Numbered from the stretch's first letter, positions 30,554 to 39,191 are shown. The stretch is 46,312 bases of DNA from Streptococcus parasanguinis (GCF_001073155.1 NZ_JVEE01000028.1:1-46312); one strand, 5' to 3'. Numbers and translations: made by a program. Notes: generated from the letters alone by a model not told the origin.

Positions 30554-30997
30554 ATGAAAACACTAATTAAAAAATTTTTTGATAATGAGATTTTATCCTA
30601 TCTCTTTTTTGGAGTTGCCACAACCATTGTTTCCGTCGGAACCCGCCTCTTCATCTATCAAGTGTCTCGTGATGAACGATTAGCGACCGCAATTGGAAAC
30701 ATTGCTGGGATCCTCTTTGCCTTTGCGACCAATGATACCATTGTCTTTAAACAAGAAAGAAAGGGCTGGTTTCAGCGCTTGATCCGATTTGCAATTGCGC
30801 GCTCTGGGACCTTTATACTGGACATGGCCTTGACTGAGATTTTTGTCAAGCAGTTCCCAGGAATTATCGGGCAATTTGTCCACAATAACAAGAGCCAGAT
30901 CAATCTGATTGAAACCCTCTTTGCACAAGTGGCCATTGTGGTCCTCAATTACGTCTTTAGTAAACTCTTTGTCTTTAAAAACAAAAACAAAGCTTGA
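30554..30997 (+). CDS. GtrA-family membrane protein
   Basis: The 147-aa protein has four membrane helices (about 15-33, 42-62, 76-96, 118-138) and the GtrA (PF04138) pattern YLFFGVATTIVSVGTRLFIY ... NIAGILFAFATNDTIVFK ... RFAIARSGTFILDM ... VVLNYVFSKLFVFKNK. GtrA proteins take part in moving or decorating undecaprenyl-linked sugars for cell-surface polysaccharides; the exact partner is unknown. There is no Shine-Dalgarno and the -10 is 6 nt away, so leaderless translation is predicted. The stop codon lies inside the terminator stem. Confidence 0.85.
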   Translation: MKTLIKKFFDNEILSYLFFGVATTIVSVGTRLFIYQVSRDERLATAIGNIAGILFAFATNDTIVFKQERKGWFQRLIRFAIARSGTFILDMALTEIFVKQFPGIIGQFVHNNKSQINLIETLFAQVAIVVLNYVFSKLFVFKNKNKA

Positions 30998-31019
30998 AAC
31001 GATTGTTTCAAGCTTTATC
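30990..31019. terminator. Bidirectional terminator between gtrA and the B3/B4 gene
   Basis: AAGCTTGAAAC (30990-31000), loop GATT and GTTTCAAGCTT (31005-31015) form an 11-bp stem. TTTATCTTTT follows on the plus strand and a T-rich run on the minus strand. Confidence 0.85.
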
Positions 31020-31021
31020 TT

Positions 31022-31729
31022 TTAAACTTCTATACTTGCATGCTCTGCACTTAATTGATAGATGGTGCCTTCAACCCCAAAATAATCCTTGGCTAGATCT
31101 TTCAATTCCTGCATGGCTGTTTGGGCTCGTTTGGCCTGCTCTTCGTTGATGGCCTCAATCACCAAAATAGCGTCCTTGGTATCTTCTGTTAACATGGTTC
31201 TTTGAGCCTCACGCCAATTCAAACAACGGCAAACAGCTCCTTCTTGGTCGTAGTAGATAATCTCCCCTTCCAAAGCTGGAGCATCTTCTTCAGCACCTAA
31301 TGGAAAGAAAGGTTCGCCTCCTTTCGCTTGGCCTAGAGAGAGTCCACCCACCAATTTATCCATATCTTCTCCCCCACAAGGAAGGGCATAAGCCATAGAA
31401 ACACTATTGTAAAGATCCACCAAAGGATTAATCGGATAGAATTCACGTCCCTGGTGAACCCGTTTTAAGAGTGCCTCGATTGAAGATCGGGCTCCTTTTT
31501 TTGTTTTAAACTTGCTAAAAGCTTGGCGCCACTCTTGAACGAACTCACTCTGGGTATAGTTTTCTTCATCAATAAATTCCCATGCTCTCTTGGTACCCTT
31601 GTCCAACAATTCTTTGAAATAAGGATCCTTGGCTTCATCTACTGTATTATCAATACCATACAAGGACATCACTGTAATTCTAGCTGTTGGAAATAAATCC
31701 CAAAATGCTTGATCGACTGTCACTTTCAT
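31022..31729 (-). CDS. B3/B4 tRNA-binding domain protein
   Basis: The 235-aa protein is a free-standing B3/B4 domain (PF03483) as found in the beta subunit of phenylalanyl-tRNA synthetase. It shows YPINPLVDLYNSVSMAYALP (about 101-120) and G-G-E-D with LLTEDT-type segments (MLTEDTKDAILVIEAI). Stand-alone copies may edit or bind tRNA or amino acids; none is well characterised in streptococci. It overlaps the MarR gene by 4 nt and so is probably controlled by it. Function beyond the domain is unknown. Confidence 0.8.
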   Translation of the reverse strand: MKVTVDQAFWDLFPTARITVMSLYGIDNTVDEAKDPYFKELLDKGTKRAWEFIDEENYTQSEFVQEWRQAFSKFKTKKGARSSIEALLKRVHQGREFYPINPLVDLYNSVSMAYALPCGGEDMDKLVGGLSLGQAKGGEPFFPLGAEEDAPALEGEIIYYDQEGAVCRCLNWREAQRTMLTEDTKDAILVIEAINEEQAKRAQTAMQELKDLAKDYFGVEGTIYQLSAEHASIEV

Positions 31730-32190
31730 TGCTTTACCTCACTATAATTTCTTTTTTGACCTTTTTTGACTAGCTCCCAATCCAAGGTGATATTCTCACG
31801 AACTCGGATGAGATACTCCTCTAACTGTGCGACTTCTTCTTTGGAAAATCCTTTTAAGGCAGTTTCCTCAGAGTAAAGATGCTCCCCTATAATGAAGGGG
31901 TAAATCTGCTTACCTTTTTCAGTTAATTCCCATTCCTTGGTTTTGAGGTTTTTACCCCTTGGGCGCTGTTGAATCATTCCTCGTTCTTCTAGTTTTTTTA
32001 CGGATCGGGCAACAGTTGAGCGATCTACTTTTAAGAGCTCAGAGAGTTCTTCCTGAATCATTCCAGGTTGCTCGGCAATTCGCACTAGGTAGAGGTATTG
32101 ACCACGCGCCAGATCCAAATCTCGAAATTCAATATTTGCTATAGAATCCAGTGCTCTCGCAATGATGCCAATCTCACGCAAAATACTCAT
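31726..32190 (-). CDS. MarR-family transcriptional regulator
   Basis: The 154-aa protein has the MarR winged helix (about 40-105: IQEELSELLKVDRSTVARSV, KKLEERGMIQQRPRG, WELTEKGKQIYPF) flanked by dimerisation helices. GAAAGGAC precedes the ATG. It is the first gene of a pair with the B3/B4 gene (4-nt overlap). A 10-bp palindrome on its own promoter (32228-32250) points to self-repression relieved by a ligand. No Cys is present, so a thiol-based sensor is unlikely; the ligand is unknown. Confidence 0.9.
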   Translation of the reverse strand: MSILREIGIIARALDSIANIEFRDLDLARGQYLYLVRIAEQPGMIQEELSELLKVDRSTVARSVKKLEERGMIQQRPRGKNLKTKEWELTEKGKQIYPFIIGEHLYSEETALKGFSKEEVAQLEEYLIRVRENITLDWELVKKGQKRNYSEVKQ

Positions 32191-32213
32191 CTCACTCGTC
32201 CTTTCCTATTGAC

Positions 32214-32251
32214 AATAGCATAACATGTTTTTGTTGCAAATGCAACAAAAT
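32214..32251 (-). promoter_or_regulatory. marR promoter with palindromic operator
   Basis: On the plus strand TTTTGTTGCA-AA-TGCAACAAAA is a perfect palindrome (32229-32250). On the minus strand TTGCAT, 17 nt, then TATGCT with TG one base upstream form the promoter. The palindrome covers the -35 and part of the spacer, a typical MarR repressor site. Confidence 0.7.
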
Positions 32252-32261
32252 AGATAATAAA

Positions 32262-32440
32262 AAAAGAGCTGGGACAAAAGTCCTAGCCTCTCAATTATTT
32301 TTGGATTGTCGAGCAAGACGCAGTGGTTGAGTGGGCTCTACTACGCTGATTTCATCAGCTTTTACAGCCCTACTCAACTGTGCGGAGGTGGGACAACGAA
32401 ATCGAATACTAACGAATTACCGATTTCTGTCCCACTCTCA
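32262..32440. repeat. Structured intergenic repeat, also terminator for the YihY gene
   Basis: The 180-bp element has related ends (GAGCTGGGACAAAAG on the left, CTGTCCCACTCTC on the right) and nested inverted repeats: GGGAC-AAAA-GTCC, TTGAGTGGGCT paired with AGCCCTACTCAA around GCTGATTTCATCAGC, and GTGGGACA/GAAATCG paired with CGATTTC/TGTCCCAC. On the minus strand it ends in GTCCCAGCTC and seven T, giving a strong terminator for the yihY-like gene whose stop is at 32442. I recall near-identical copies between genes in mitis/sanguinis-group genomes. It looks like a non-autonomous, formerly mobile repeat. Confidence 0.65.
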
Positions 32441-32441
32441 C

Positions 32442-33413
32442 TTATTCCGTTTTATCTTTTTTTATCAAGCGTAAGCGACGCTTTAATTTTTGTGAAACTT
32501 CTTTATGCCGAAAGGCTACTTCTTCCGTCTTTAATTTAGAGACAATTTCTCCATTACGCGTTTGGAATTTGGCTTCTCTGGCAAATTGGACACTGGCGTT
32601 TAAAATACAACCAATAATCATGATTTTAGCTACCAAGATGAACCAGAACATGATGACCGCTAGGACGACCGATCCGAAGAAACGAGCATCTAAGAAATGA
32701 CTCACATAACGATCCACATATTTCCAAAAGATATTCAAGATCGCATACAGGACAGCAACAACAAAGGTCGCCCCTGGCAATACATATCTAAATTTTGGAA
32801 TTTTGACATTTGGAAGAGTGTAATAAAGCAAGACCAGACTGACAAAGAGCAAGAGATAGATGGTCGGCTCTGTCAAATTCAGTAAGCGCACATAAATCGT
32901 CCGATCAAATGAAAAGGTCCGATAGAGATAGCGAACGATCATTTTCCCAAACATGGAAAGGATCAGCGAAAGTCCAAACAAACCCTGCAAGGCAAAACTG
33001 ATCAGAAAGCTAAAGAGTCGCCCCCAGATAATACCACGCTCCTTTTCCACCCCATAACTCTTGTTATAGGCTTTTTGGAGGTAGGCAATGCTCTGAGAGA
33101 AGATCCACAAAGCAGAAATAATCGAGAAACTCAGTAAGCCTGTCGAAGGCTTGGTCAATACACTCGAAATCATCTGTGCCACTATTCGATATAAGGAGGC
33201 TGGCAAAACTTTCTGTAAGCTCAAAAGAATCTGAGTGGGACGAATATGAAAGTAGGGTAAAATATTGGCTGCAATCAGCATCAATGGAAAAATGGAGATC
33301 AGCAAATAATAGGCTACAGCAATGCTGGTGATATCAGACTCTGCGCTCTGATAAAACCGCACGAAGCCCTTTATAAATGGCTGTCCCAGTACTTTTTGTA
33401 GGACCTTTTTCAT
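32442..33413 (-). CDS. YihY/virulence factor BrkB family membrane protein
   Basis: The 323-aa protein has six predicted membrane helices between about residues 28 and 275 and a charged C-terminal tail rich in Lys and Arg. DITSIAVAYYLLISIFPLML (about 27-46) and LPGATFVVAVLYAILNIFW match the YihY/BrkB family, once misnamed RNase BN. The molecular function is not established. GGGAGGTGA precedes the ATG. It is monocistronic, about 80 nt from map. Confidence 0.88.
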   Translation of the reverse strand: MKKVLQKVLGQPFIKGFVRFYQSAESDITSIAVAYYLLISIFPLMLIAANILPYFHIRPTQILLSLQKVLPASLYRIVAQMISSVLTKPSTGLLSFSIISALWIFSQSIAYLQKAYNKSYGVEKERGIIWGRLFSFLISFALQGLFGLSLILSMFGKMIVRYLYRTFSFDRTIYVRLLNLTEPTIYLLLFVSLVLLYYTLPNVKIPKFRYVLPGATFVVAVLYAILNIFWKYVDRYVSHFLDARFFGSVVLAVIMFWFILVAKIMIIGCILNASVQFAREAKFQTRNGEIVSKLKTEEVAFRHKEVSQKLKRRLRLIKKDKTE

Positions 33414-33496
33414 TCGTCACCTCCCCATTTTACTAAAAAAGAGCAAAGAGCGAAACCAGACACTTGCCTTCAGCTCCATTCTTTCCTCTCTATTTT

Positions 33497-34357
33497 TTAG
33501 TATGTTCCTTCTTCACCTTGACTAGTCAAGATCACTGGACCATCTTTTGTAATCACAAATTGATGCTCGTATTGACAAGAAAGGCCACCGTCAAGGGTCT
33601 TATGGGCCCAACCAGTTTCCATATCTGTATCAATCTCCCAAGTACCGGTATTAATCATTGGCTCAATCGTCAAGACCATCCCTTCTCGTAAGCGAAGACC
33701 GCGTCCAGCACGACCATAATGTGGGACCATTGGTTCTTCATGCATGGTAGGCCCGACACCGTGTCCGACCAAATCACGCACCACGCCATAGCCTTTGCTT
33801 TCGGCATACTCTTGAATCGCTGCCCCAATATCTCCCAAGCGATTGCCAACGACCGCTTTCTCAATTCCCTTATAGAGACATTCTTTGGTCACGTCCATCA
33901 AATCTTTGACTTCTTGCGAAACATTTCCAACCGCATAAGCCCAGCAAGAATCCGCCAAGCCACCACTATAAGACTCAGTATATTTCTTGACTTGCGCTAC
34001 ATTATCAAAATCTAATTTCGATACATCTAGAACAGATTTATCCAGCGGTTCTGACAAGACCATGTCTACCTTGAGGAGATCCCCATCTTTGAGAATGACA
34101 TGACGTGGAAAAGCATGGGCTACTTCGTCATTCAAACCACAGCAAGTCGCATAAGGATAGTCCATGAGACTGCCTTCTACACCAATCTGAAGTGGTAAGA
34201 CGTTGGCTTCTTTACAGCGACGGCGGACATATTCTTCTACTTCCCAAAGATCAAGCCCTGGCTTGATCAAGTCACGCAATCCAATATGGATGCTGGCAAG
34301 GAAATCTCCTGCACGATCCATGGCTTCAATTTCACGTTGTGATTTTAATGTAATCAT
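33497..34357 (-). CDS. map: Methionine aminopeptidase, type I with streptococcal insert
   Basis: The 286-aa enzyme removes the initiator methionine. All catalytic residues are present: H81 (DEVAHAF), D98 (KVDMVL), D136 (GGLADSCW), H199 (GHGVG), E232 (TIEPM) and E264 (YEHQF). Between D98 and D136 there is an extra stretch of about 27 residues, absent from E. coli MetAP and described for Streptococcus MetAP1a. GAGGAG precedes the ATG. It is 21 nt after spxR in the same direction, so the GNAT-spxR-map set may be one unit. Confidence 0.95.
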   Translation of the reverse strand: MITLKSQREIEAMDRAGDFLASIHIGLRDLIKPGLDLWEVEEYVRRRCKEANVLPLQIGVEGSLMDYPYATCCGLNDEVAHAFPRHVILKDGDLLKVDMVLSEPLDKSVLDVSKLDFDNVAQVKKYTESYSGGLADSCWAYAVGNVSQEVKDLMDVTKECLYKGIEKAVVGNRLGDIGAAIQEYAESKGYGVVRDLVGHGVGPTMHEEPMVPHYGRAGRGLRLREGMVLTIEPMINTGTWEIDTDMETGWAHKTLDGGLSCQYEHQFVITKDGPVILTSQGEEGTY

Positions 34358-34377
34358 TGTCTCCTCATTTCTTTTGT

Positions 34378-35655
34378 TTAATTAATCTTAATCGTAATGG
34401 TTGCTTTCGCGACCAGCTGCAGATCTAGATACAAGCTAAAATCAACCAAGGCAGAGCGTCTGGTTCGCCGAACAAGTTGTGGTTCAATGCGGATCACATC
34501 ATCCACCTGCACAGCTTGTAAAAAATTGATGATCAGCTGTTCTACGATCAGGCTACGCCCACTGTGTTGCATCATTTTGCGAACAACCTTCATCAGCACT
34601 TCGATCATGACCCCATTGGCCAAAACACCGCTTTTCTCCAGCATACTTGGCTCCACTGTGAATTGGTAATGGTCGTTCTCTGTTTGAATCTTTTGACCAA
34701 TTTGCTCACTAAAGGTTGGTAAGCTCGAAAACTGCACCTTGCTAATCCGATCCATGACATCCCGACGCGTAATAACACCCAGCAAGGTCTGGTTATTACG
34801 AACAACAGGAATCATTTCATAATCTTCAGCGATCATCCGTTGGCTAATCGTCGCAATGCTGGTGGACAAATTAGTGGTAAAAATGGTCCGTGACATCACC
34901 TTATCAAGAGTCGTCTGAGGTGCCTTATCTCCAGCATCTCTCATAGTTACGACGCCCACTACCATCTGGTGCTGATTGACAACTGGAAAACGACTAAAGC
35001 GATTCTTTCGAACCAAATCTAAATAATCCCGGACCGTATCCGTCTCAGAAAGATAGCCGTACTCATGGAAGGGCCGATAGACCTGTTCTACTGTCAAGAT
35101 ATCCGTCTTGATCTGCATGTTAGACAAGGCCTTATTGATCATGGTTGCGACGGTATAGGTATCGTGTGAAGTTCGGATGACTGGGATTTGCACCTGATTG
35201 GCCAGATCAATCACATCCTCACTCACTTCAAAGCCACCCGTCACTAAGACCGCATTGTCATGCTTAAGAGCCAATCGTTGGATGCTGGTGCGGTCTCCCA
35301 CGATCAAAAGGCCTCCTTCAGACACATAGTCTAGGACGTGCTTCTCCGTCATAGCACCGATGTAAAATTTATTAAATTCTTTTTCGAGACCTTCCTCACC
35401 TGCTAATATTTCAGAGCCGGTGATTTCTAAAATTTCCCTATACGTCAAATGCTCTAGTACAGCCTTTTGCGATTTGACACGGATGGTTCCGCTTCTAGGA
35501 CGCGTTTCCACAATTCCTTGATTTTCAGCTTCTTTAATGGCACGATAGGCCGTCCCATCACTAACATTCAGAAAATTGGAGATACTGCGGACACTGACCC
35601 GTTTTCCAATTGGTAATTTTTCGAGATAGTCTAAAATCTCTTGGTGTTTACTCAT
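34378..35655 (-). CDS. spxR: SpxR-type CBS-HotDog transcription factor
   Basis: The 425-aa protein has an N-terminal helix-turn-helix (1-65: RSISNFLNVSDGTAYRAIKE), a DRTGG domain (about 85-180), two CBS domains (about 190-310: NRFSRFPVVNQHQMVVGVVT, DYEMIPVVRNNQTLLGVITR) and a C-terminal hot-dog domain (about 325-425). This is the order of pneumococcal SpxR, a positive regulator of pyruvate oxidase spxB, and of Bacillus YtoI. CBS pairs bind adenine nucleotides and the hot-dog part may bind an acyl-CoA, so it probably senses energy or acetyl-CoA state. It overlaps the GNAT gene by 8 nt. Confidence 0.88.
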   Translation of the reverse strand: MSKHQEILDYLEKLPIGKRVSVRSISNFLNVSDGTAYRAIKEAENQGIVETRPRSGTIRVKSQKAVLEHLTYREILEITGSEILAGEEGLEKEFNKFYIGAMTEKHVLDYVSEGGLLIVGDRTSIQRLALKHDNAVLVTGGFEVSEDVIDLANQVQIPVIRTSHDTYTVATMINKALSNMQIKTDILTVEQVYRPFHEYGYLSETDTVRDYLDLVRKNRFSRFPVVNQHQMVVGVVTMRDAGDKAPQTTLDKVMSRTIFTTNLSTSIATISQRMIAEDYEMIPVVRNNQTLLGVITRRDVMDRISKVQFSSLPTFSEQIGQKIQTENDHYQFTVEPSMLEKSGVLANGVMIEVLMKVVRKMMQHSGRSLIVEQLIINFLQAVQVDDVIRIEPQLVRRTRRSALVDFSLYLDLQLVAKATITIKIN

Positions 35656-36199
35656 AGAAGTCCCCTCTACCTAGGCGGAAATCATAATAATCGCGCATTT
35701 TACGCGTATAGCGGTCACTCCCTTTGAATTGACGAAAGAGACGAAATCCAGCCTTTAAAGCGACCTTTTGACTCCCTGCATTTTCAACATGGGTGACAAT
35801 CTTAAGCTCCTTTAGTTGAAATTTCTCAAACGATAGATAGACCAACTCTTTGACCGCTTCTGTCATCAGGCCCTTTCCCCAAAAATCTTTGTGTAAAAAG
35901 TAGCCTAACTCAGCCTCACCCTTAATTTCATCCAACTTTTCAAACTTGATGGAGCCGATCATCCGATTGGTTTCCTTATCACAGATCGCCCAAACCCCCA
36001 ATGGATTTTTCATGAAATAGTTGGCTAGTACATATTGAGTTTCAGCAAGATCGGCTTGTGCAGGAAAGATAAATTGTAGGTTATCAGGATTCGAAGCAAT
36101 CTTATAAAAATCTTCCGCATCCTCAAAGAGAAAAGGTCGTAAATACAACCTTTGTGTTTCAATTAGTGAATAGGCAGCTAAGTGCGTCCAAATATTCAT
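35648..36199 (-). CDS. GNAT acetyltransferase, RimJ/RimL type
   Basis: The 183-aa protein is a GNAT of the RimJ/RimL group: TQRLYLRPFLFEDAEDFYKI at the start, MIGSIKFEKLDEIKGEAELG, then the acetyl-CoA loop FWGKGLMTEAV and HVENAGSQKVALKAGF. Such proteins acetylate N-termini of ribosomal proteins or small amines; the target is unknown. I choose ATG 36199 (MNIWTHLAAYSL) with GGAG at seven bases; the ATG at 36211 overlaps that ribosome site. Its last codons overlap the spxR start. Confidence 0.85.
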   Translation of the reverse strand: MNIWTHLAAYSLIETQRLYLRPFLFEDAEDFYKIASNPDNLQFIFPAQADLAETQYVLANYFMKNPLGVWAICDKETNRMIGSIKFEKLDEIKGEAELGYFLHKDFWGKGLMTEAVKELVYLSFEKFQLKELKIVTHVENAGSQKVALKAGFRLFRQFKGSDRYTRKMRDYYDFRLGRGDFYE

Positions 36200-36255
36200 T
36201 TCAAACTCCATTGTTCGTGTATCCAGCCGCCACTATCAGATCCCTAGTTCTGTCA

Positions 36256-37515
36256 CTATTCCTCTACCAACTGGATGTCTGCTCCAAGTTGGGTCAATTT
36301 ATGAATAATATCTGAATACCCGCGAAGGATGTATTCCACATTTGTAATTTCTGTTGTTCCAGAAGCCATGAGACCGGCGATCACTAAAGCCGCACCAGCT
36401 CGGAGATCCGTTGCTTTCACACTGGATCCTGTCAATTGATTTGGCCCTTCATAGATAATGTGGTCGTTCAAGGTCGAAATGGTGGCCCCCATTTTGGCCA
36501 ATTCCGGTACATGGTTGACCCGTTTTTCATAAATTGTATCAACAATGCGCCCACGTCCTGCAGCCGTTAAGAGCAAAGGTGTGATCGGTTGTTGCAAATC
36601 AGTCGCAAAACCAGGATAAGGAGACGTTTTGATCTGGATCGCCTTCAAGCCTGTTTGCTTTTCTACAAAGATGCTATCTTCAGAAATGGTCATGCGCACA
36701 CCCATTTCCTCTAACTTAGCAATATAGCTCTCTAAATGCTCATACAGGACATTATTGATCTGAATACCTTCCCCAATAGCAGCTGCAAGGGCAATATAGG
36801 TTCCAGCTTCGATGCGATCTGGAATCACCTGATGTCTCGTTCCATGCAATTGTGGAACACCATCAATGATAATAATATCTGTTCCTGCTCCACGAATATG
36901 AGCTCCCATGTTGTTGAGCAAGGTCACCACATCGATAATCTCAGGTTCCCGAGCCGCATTTTCGATCACTGTCCGACCTTCAGCCTTGACTGCTGCTAAA
37001 ATCGTATTGATCGTTGCACCAACACTAACAGTATCCATGTAGATGTTAGCTCCTTGAAGAGGCTTGCCATCAGTCGCAAGTTTCATACTAGAGCCATCCA
37101 TGGTCATAGCGGCTCCCATCGCTTCAAAGGCCTTCAAATGCAAATCGATCGGACGTGGGCCAAGATCACACCCACCAGGTAGTCCAACAGTTGCTTGACC
37201 ATAGCGTCCTAGTAAACTGCCATAGAAATAATAGGAAGCTCGCAGACTGTTGATCTTTCCAAATGGCATGGGCATATTCTTCACCCCACGAGGATCAATG
37301 ATCAAACTGTCTTCTTTGCGCTCGATCTTAGCCCCCATGATGGTCATGATTTCAATCAGGCTCGCCACGTCGGAGATATCCGGTACCCCATCAAGGGTCA
37401 CAATATCATCCGCCAGAATGGTCGCCGGAATCAAGGCTACTACACTATTTTTTGCACCACTAATGGTCACCTCTCCTTTTAGAGGGCGACCACCATTTAT
37501 TACAATTTTTTTCAT
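36256..37515 (-). CDS. murA: UDP-N-acetylglucosamine 1-carboxyvinyltransferase
   Basis: The 419-aa enzyme performs the first committed step of peptidoglycan synthesis. K22 and N23 (SGAKNSV), the catalytic C116 in [39 protein letters not shown] and [11 protein letters not shown] are all present. C116 is the residue blocked by fosfomycin in susceptible enzymes. Streptococci carry two copies; this one resembles the copy next to metK in pneumococcus. There is no clear Shine-Dalgarno before the ATG; an AT-rich TAAATT lies 6 nt upstream. Confidence 0.95.
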   Translation of the reverse strand: MKKIVINGGRPLKGEVTISGAKNSVVALIPATILADDIVTLDGVPDISDVASLIEIMTIMGAKIERKEDSLIIDPRGVKNMPMPFGKINSLRASYYFYGSLLGRYGQATVGLPGGCDLGPRPIDLHLKAFEAMGAAMTMDGSSMKLATDGKPLQGANIYMDTVSVGATINTILAAVKAEGRTVIENAAREPEIIDVVTLLNNMGAHIRGAGTDIIIIDGVPQLHGTRHQVIPDRIEAGTYIALAAAIGEGIQINNVLYEHLESYIAKLEEMGVRMTISEDSIFVEKQTGLKAIQIKTSPYPGFATDLQQPITPLLLTAAGRGRIVDTIYEKRVNHVPELAKMGATISTLNDHIIYEGPNQLTGSSVKATDLRAGAALVIAGLMASGTTEITNVEYILRGYSDIIHKLTQLGADIQLVEE

Positions 37516-37659
37516 CTTAATAATTTATTAGCTCTTTCAAGTCTTTTTCCTTTTACTATCGTTTTTTTGTAACGGAAATAAAAGGGACAACGTATTCAAA
37601 ATACTGCATCTATTATACCACAGATCGACCTATTTTTCCATCTGTAGGAATTTTCAAAA

Positions 37660-37691
37660 CGAAAAAAAGCTAGGATCAACTTGACCCTAAC
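37660..37691 (-). terminator. Intrinsic terminator after metK
   Basis: GCTAGGATCA (37669-37678) pairs with TGACCCTAAC (37682-37691), allowing G-T pairs; seven T follow on the minus strand, 18 nt past the metK stop. Confidence 0.75.
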
Positions 37692-37708
37692 TTTTCCATT
37701 TCAACGAA

Positions 37709-38899
37709 TTATTTTACAGCTTCTTTCAAGGCTTCTACCTTGTCCAAACGTTCCCATGGAAGGTCAATATCTGTCCGTCCCATATGGCCATAAGCCGCTG
37801 TTTGACGATAGATTGGACGTTTCAAATCCAACATTTGAATAATCCCTGCAGGACGAAGATCAAAGATCTCACGTGCTGCTTTTTCAAGCTTACTTTCAGC
37901 GACTGTTCCAGTACCAAAAGTATCGATCCGAACAGAGACAGGTTGAGCTACCCCAATGGCATAAGCCAATTGCACTTCTGCTTTCTTAGCAAGACCTGCT
38001 GCCACGATATTCTTGGCAATGTAACGAGCTGCATAAGAAGCAGAACGGTCTACCTTAGTGGCATCTTTACCAGAAAAGGCACCACCACCGTGACGTGAAT
38101 AACCACCATAGGTATCCACAATGATCTTGCGACCTGTCAAACCTGAGTCCCCTTGAGGCCCACCGATAACGAAGCGACCAGTTGGGTTGATGAAGAATTT
38201 AGTCTCCTCATCTAGGTAAGAAGCTGGAATCACTTCTTTGATGACCTTGTTAATCACATCTTCGTGGATTTGTTCATTGCTGACATCTGGATCGTGTTGA
38301 GTTGAAATAACAACCGTATCCACGCGTACTGGGCGGTCGTTTTCATCGTACTCAACAGTAACTTGTGACTTGGCATCTGGACGAAGATAGCTGATTTCCC
38401 CAGACTTACGAAGCTCTGCCAAACGACGAACTAATTTGTGGCTGAGTGAAATTGGCAATGGCATGAGTTCTTCTGTTTCATCCACCGCAAAACCAAACAT
38501 GAGACCTTGGTCTCCTGCTCCGATCAAATCAAGTGGATCTTGATCTGCATTCCCACGAACTTCCAAGGCTTCATTAACCCCTTGGGCAATATCAGGAGAT
38601 TGTTCCACCAAAGATGGGTGTACTCCTACAGTCTCAGCAGAGAATCCATATTCCGTATTGGTATAACCAATTTCTGCAATGGTATCACGAACCACACGGT
38701 TAATATCCACATAAGCAGTCGTTGAAATCTCACCAAAGACATGCACGGAACCAGTATAAACAGCTGTTTCGGCAGCTACGTGAGCTTCTGGATCTTGCTC
38801 TAAAATAGCATCTAAAATAGCATCTGAAATTTGGTCTGCAATCTTATCTGGATGCCCCTCAGATACTGATTCAGACGTGAAAAGTTTACGTTCTGACAT
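37709..38899 (-). CDS. metK: S-adenosylmethionine synthetase
   Basis: The 396-aa enzyme makes S-adenosylmethionine from methionine and ATP. Motifs are [18 protein letters not shown] near the N-terminus, [11 protein letters not shown] (about 125-135) and the P-loop-like [16 protein letters not shown] (about 270-285). The ATG at 38899 follows a strong GGGGGG ribosome site that is part of an SMK-box riboswitch, so its translation is switched off by its own product. Monocistronic with a terminator. Confidence 0.97.
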   Translation of the reverse strand: MSERKLFTSESVSEGHPDKIADQISDAILDAILEQDPEAHVAAETAVYTGSVHVFGEISTTAYVDINRVVRDTIAEIGYTNTEYGFSAETVGVHPSLVEQSPDIAQGVNEALEVRGNADQDPLDLIGAGDQGLMFGFAVDETEELMPLPISLSHKLVRRLAELRKSGEISYLRPDAKSQVTVEYDENDRPVRVDTVVISTQHDPDVSNEQIHEDVINKVIKEVIPASYLDEETKFFINPTGRFVIGGPQGDSGLTGRKIIVDTYGGYSRHGGGAFSGKDATKVDRSASYAARYIAKNIVAAGLAKKAEVQLAYAIGVAQPVSVRIDTFGTGTVAESKLEKAAREIFDLRPAGIIQMLDLKRPIYRQTAAYGHMGRTDIDLPWERLDKVEALKEAVK

Positions 38900-38981
38900 A
38901 AAAATGTCCCCCCTTAAAAAATATTGTTATAGAGTTACAAAGTACTGATAGATAGACTATCACCTTATCGGGACCATATAA
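38900..38981 (-). ncRNA. SMK box (SAM-III) riboswitch of metK
   Basis: The minus-strand leader contains GGTCCCGATAAGG (from 38975), a middle helix region around CTTTGTAACTC, an AT-rich linker and the purine-rich GGGGGGAC (38906-38913) seven bases before the ATG. In the SMK box the pyrimidine tract (TCCC) pairs with the ribosome site (GGGGA) when S-adenosylmethionine binds, stopping translation. The element is known upstream of metK in Lactobacillales. The call rests on these complementary blocks and the gene; I did not fold the whole RNA. Confidence 0.85.
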
Positions 38982-38987
38982 CACTTC

Positions 38988-38993
38988 ATTATA
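38988..38993 (-). promoter_or_regulatory. metK promoter -10
   Basis: Consensus TATAAT with TG two bases before it on the minus strand; the predicted start near 38981 gives the leader length needed for the SMK box. The -35 is poor. Confidence 0.6.
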
Positions 38994-39118
38994 ACACATT
39001 ACATATGATATGGAAAATGATTTTTCAAAAAGCCCATTAAATCAGCTTTTTCGTTCTATGCACTACCCAGTTAAACTGACTTAAACAGTCCTCAAAGTTC
39101 CTAAAAAGTTCACAAAAA

Positions 39119-39134
39119 ATACCCCGTAGGGTAT
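39119..39134. promoter_or_regulatory. CsoR/CstR-like palindrome with no adjacent target gene
   Basis: ATACCCCGTAGGGTAT has 6-bp inverted arms around CGTA, the pattern of operators for CsoR/CstR metal or persulfide sensors. No matching gene lies next to it. Just before it a 10-bp tandem repeat TTAAACTGAC/TTAAACAGTC (39071-39090) occurs. The gap 38994-39296 holds no gene; it may be what is left of a lost operon. Confidence 0.3.
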
Positions 39135-39166
39135 CTATCAATTGACGAGTTCAGCAGGCAAGATCT

Positions 39167-39191
39167 AGCACCCTCACACGGTGCTTTTTTT
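39167..39191 (+). terminator. Orphan plus-strand intrinsic terminator
   Basis: AGCACC (39167-39172), a 7-nt loop and GGTGCT (39180-39185) followed by seven T. The nearest upstream plus-strand gene is gtrA at 31 kb, so it ends either an unannotated small RNA or a gene that has been lost. Confidence 0.65.

Noticed and set aside
36199..36211. Upstream ATG for the GNAT gene (MEFEMNIW)
   Set aside because: The GGAG ribosome site for MNIW starts at this ATG, and the product then aligns with the family start.
39121..39191. tracrRNA-like RNA, because GCACC...GGTGC plus T-run resembles the end of type II tracrRNAs
   Set aside because: No anti-repeat, no CRISPR repeats and no cas gene in the window; a GCACC/GGTGC hairpin alone is common.
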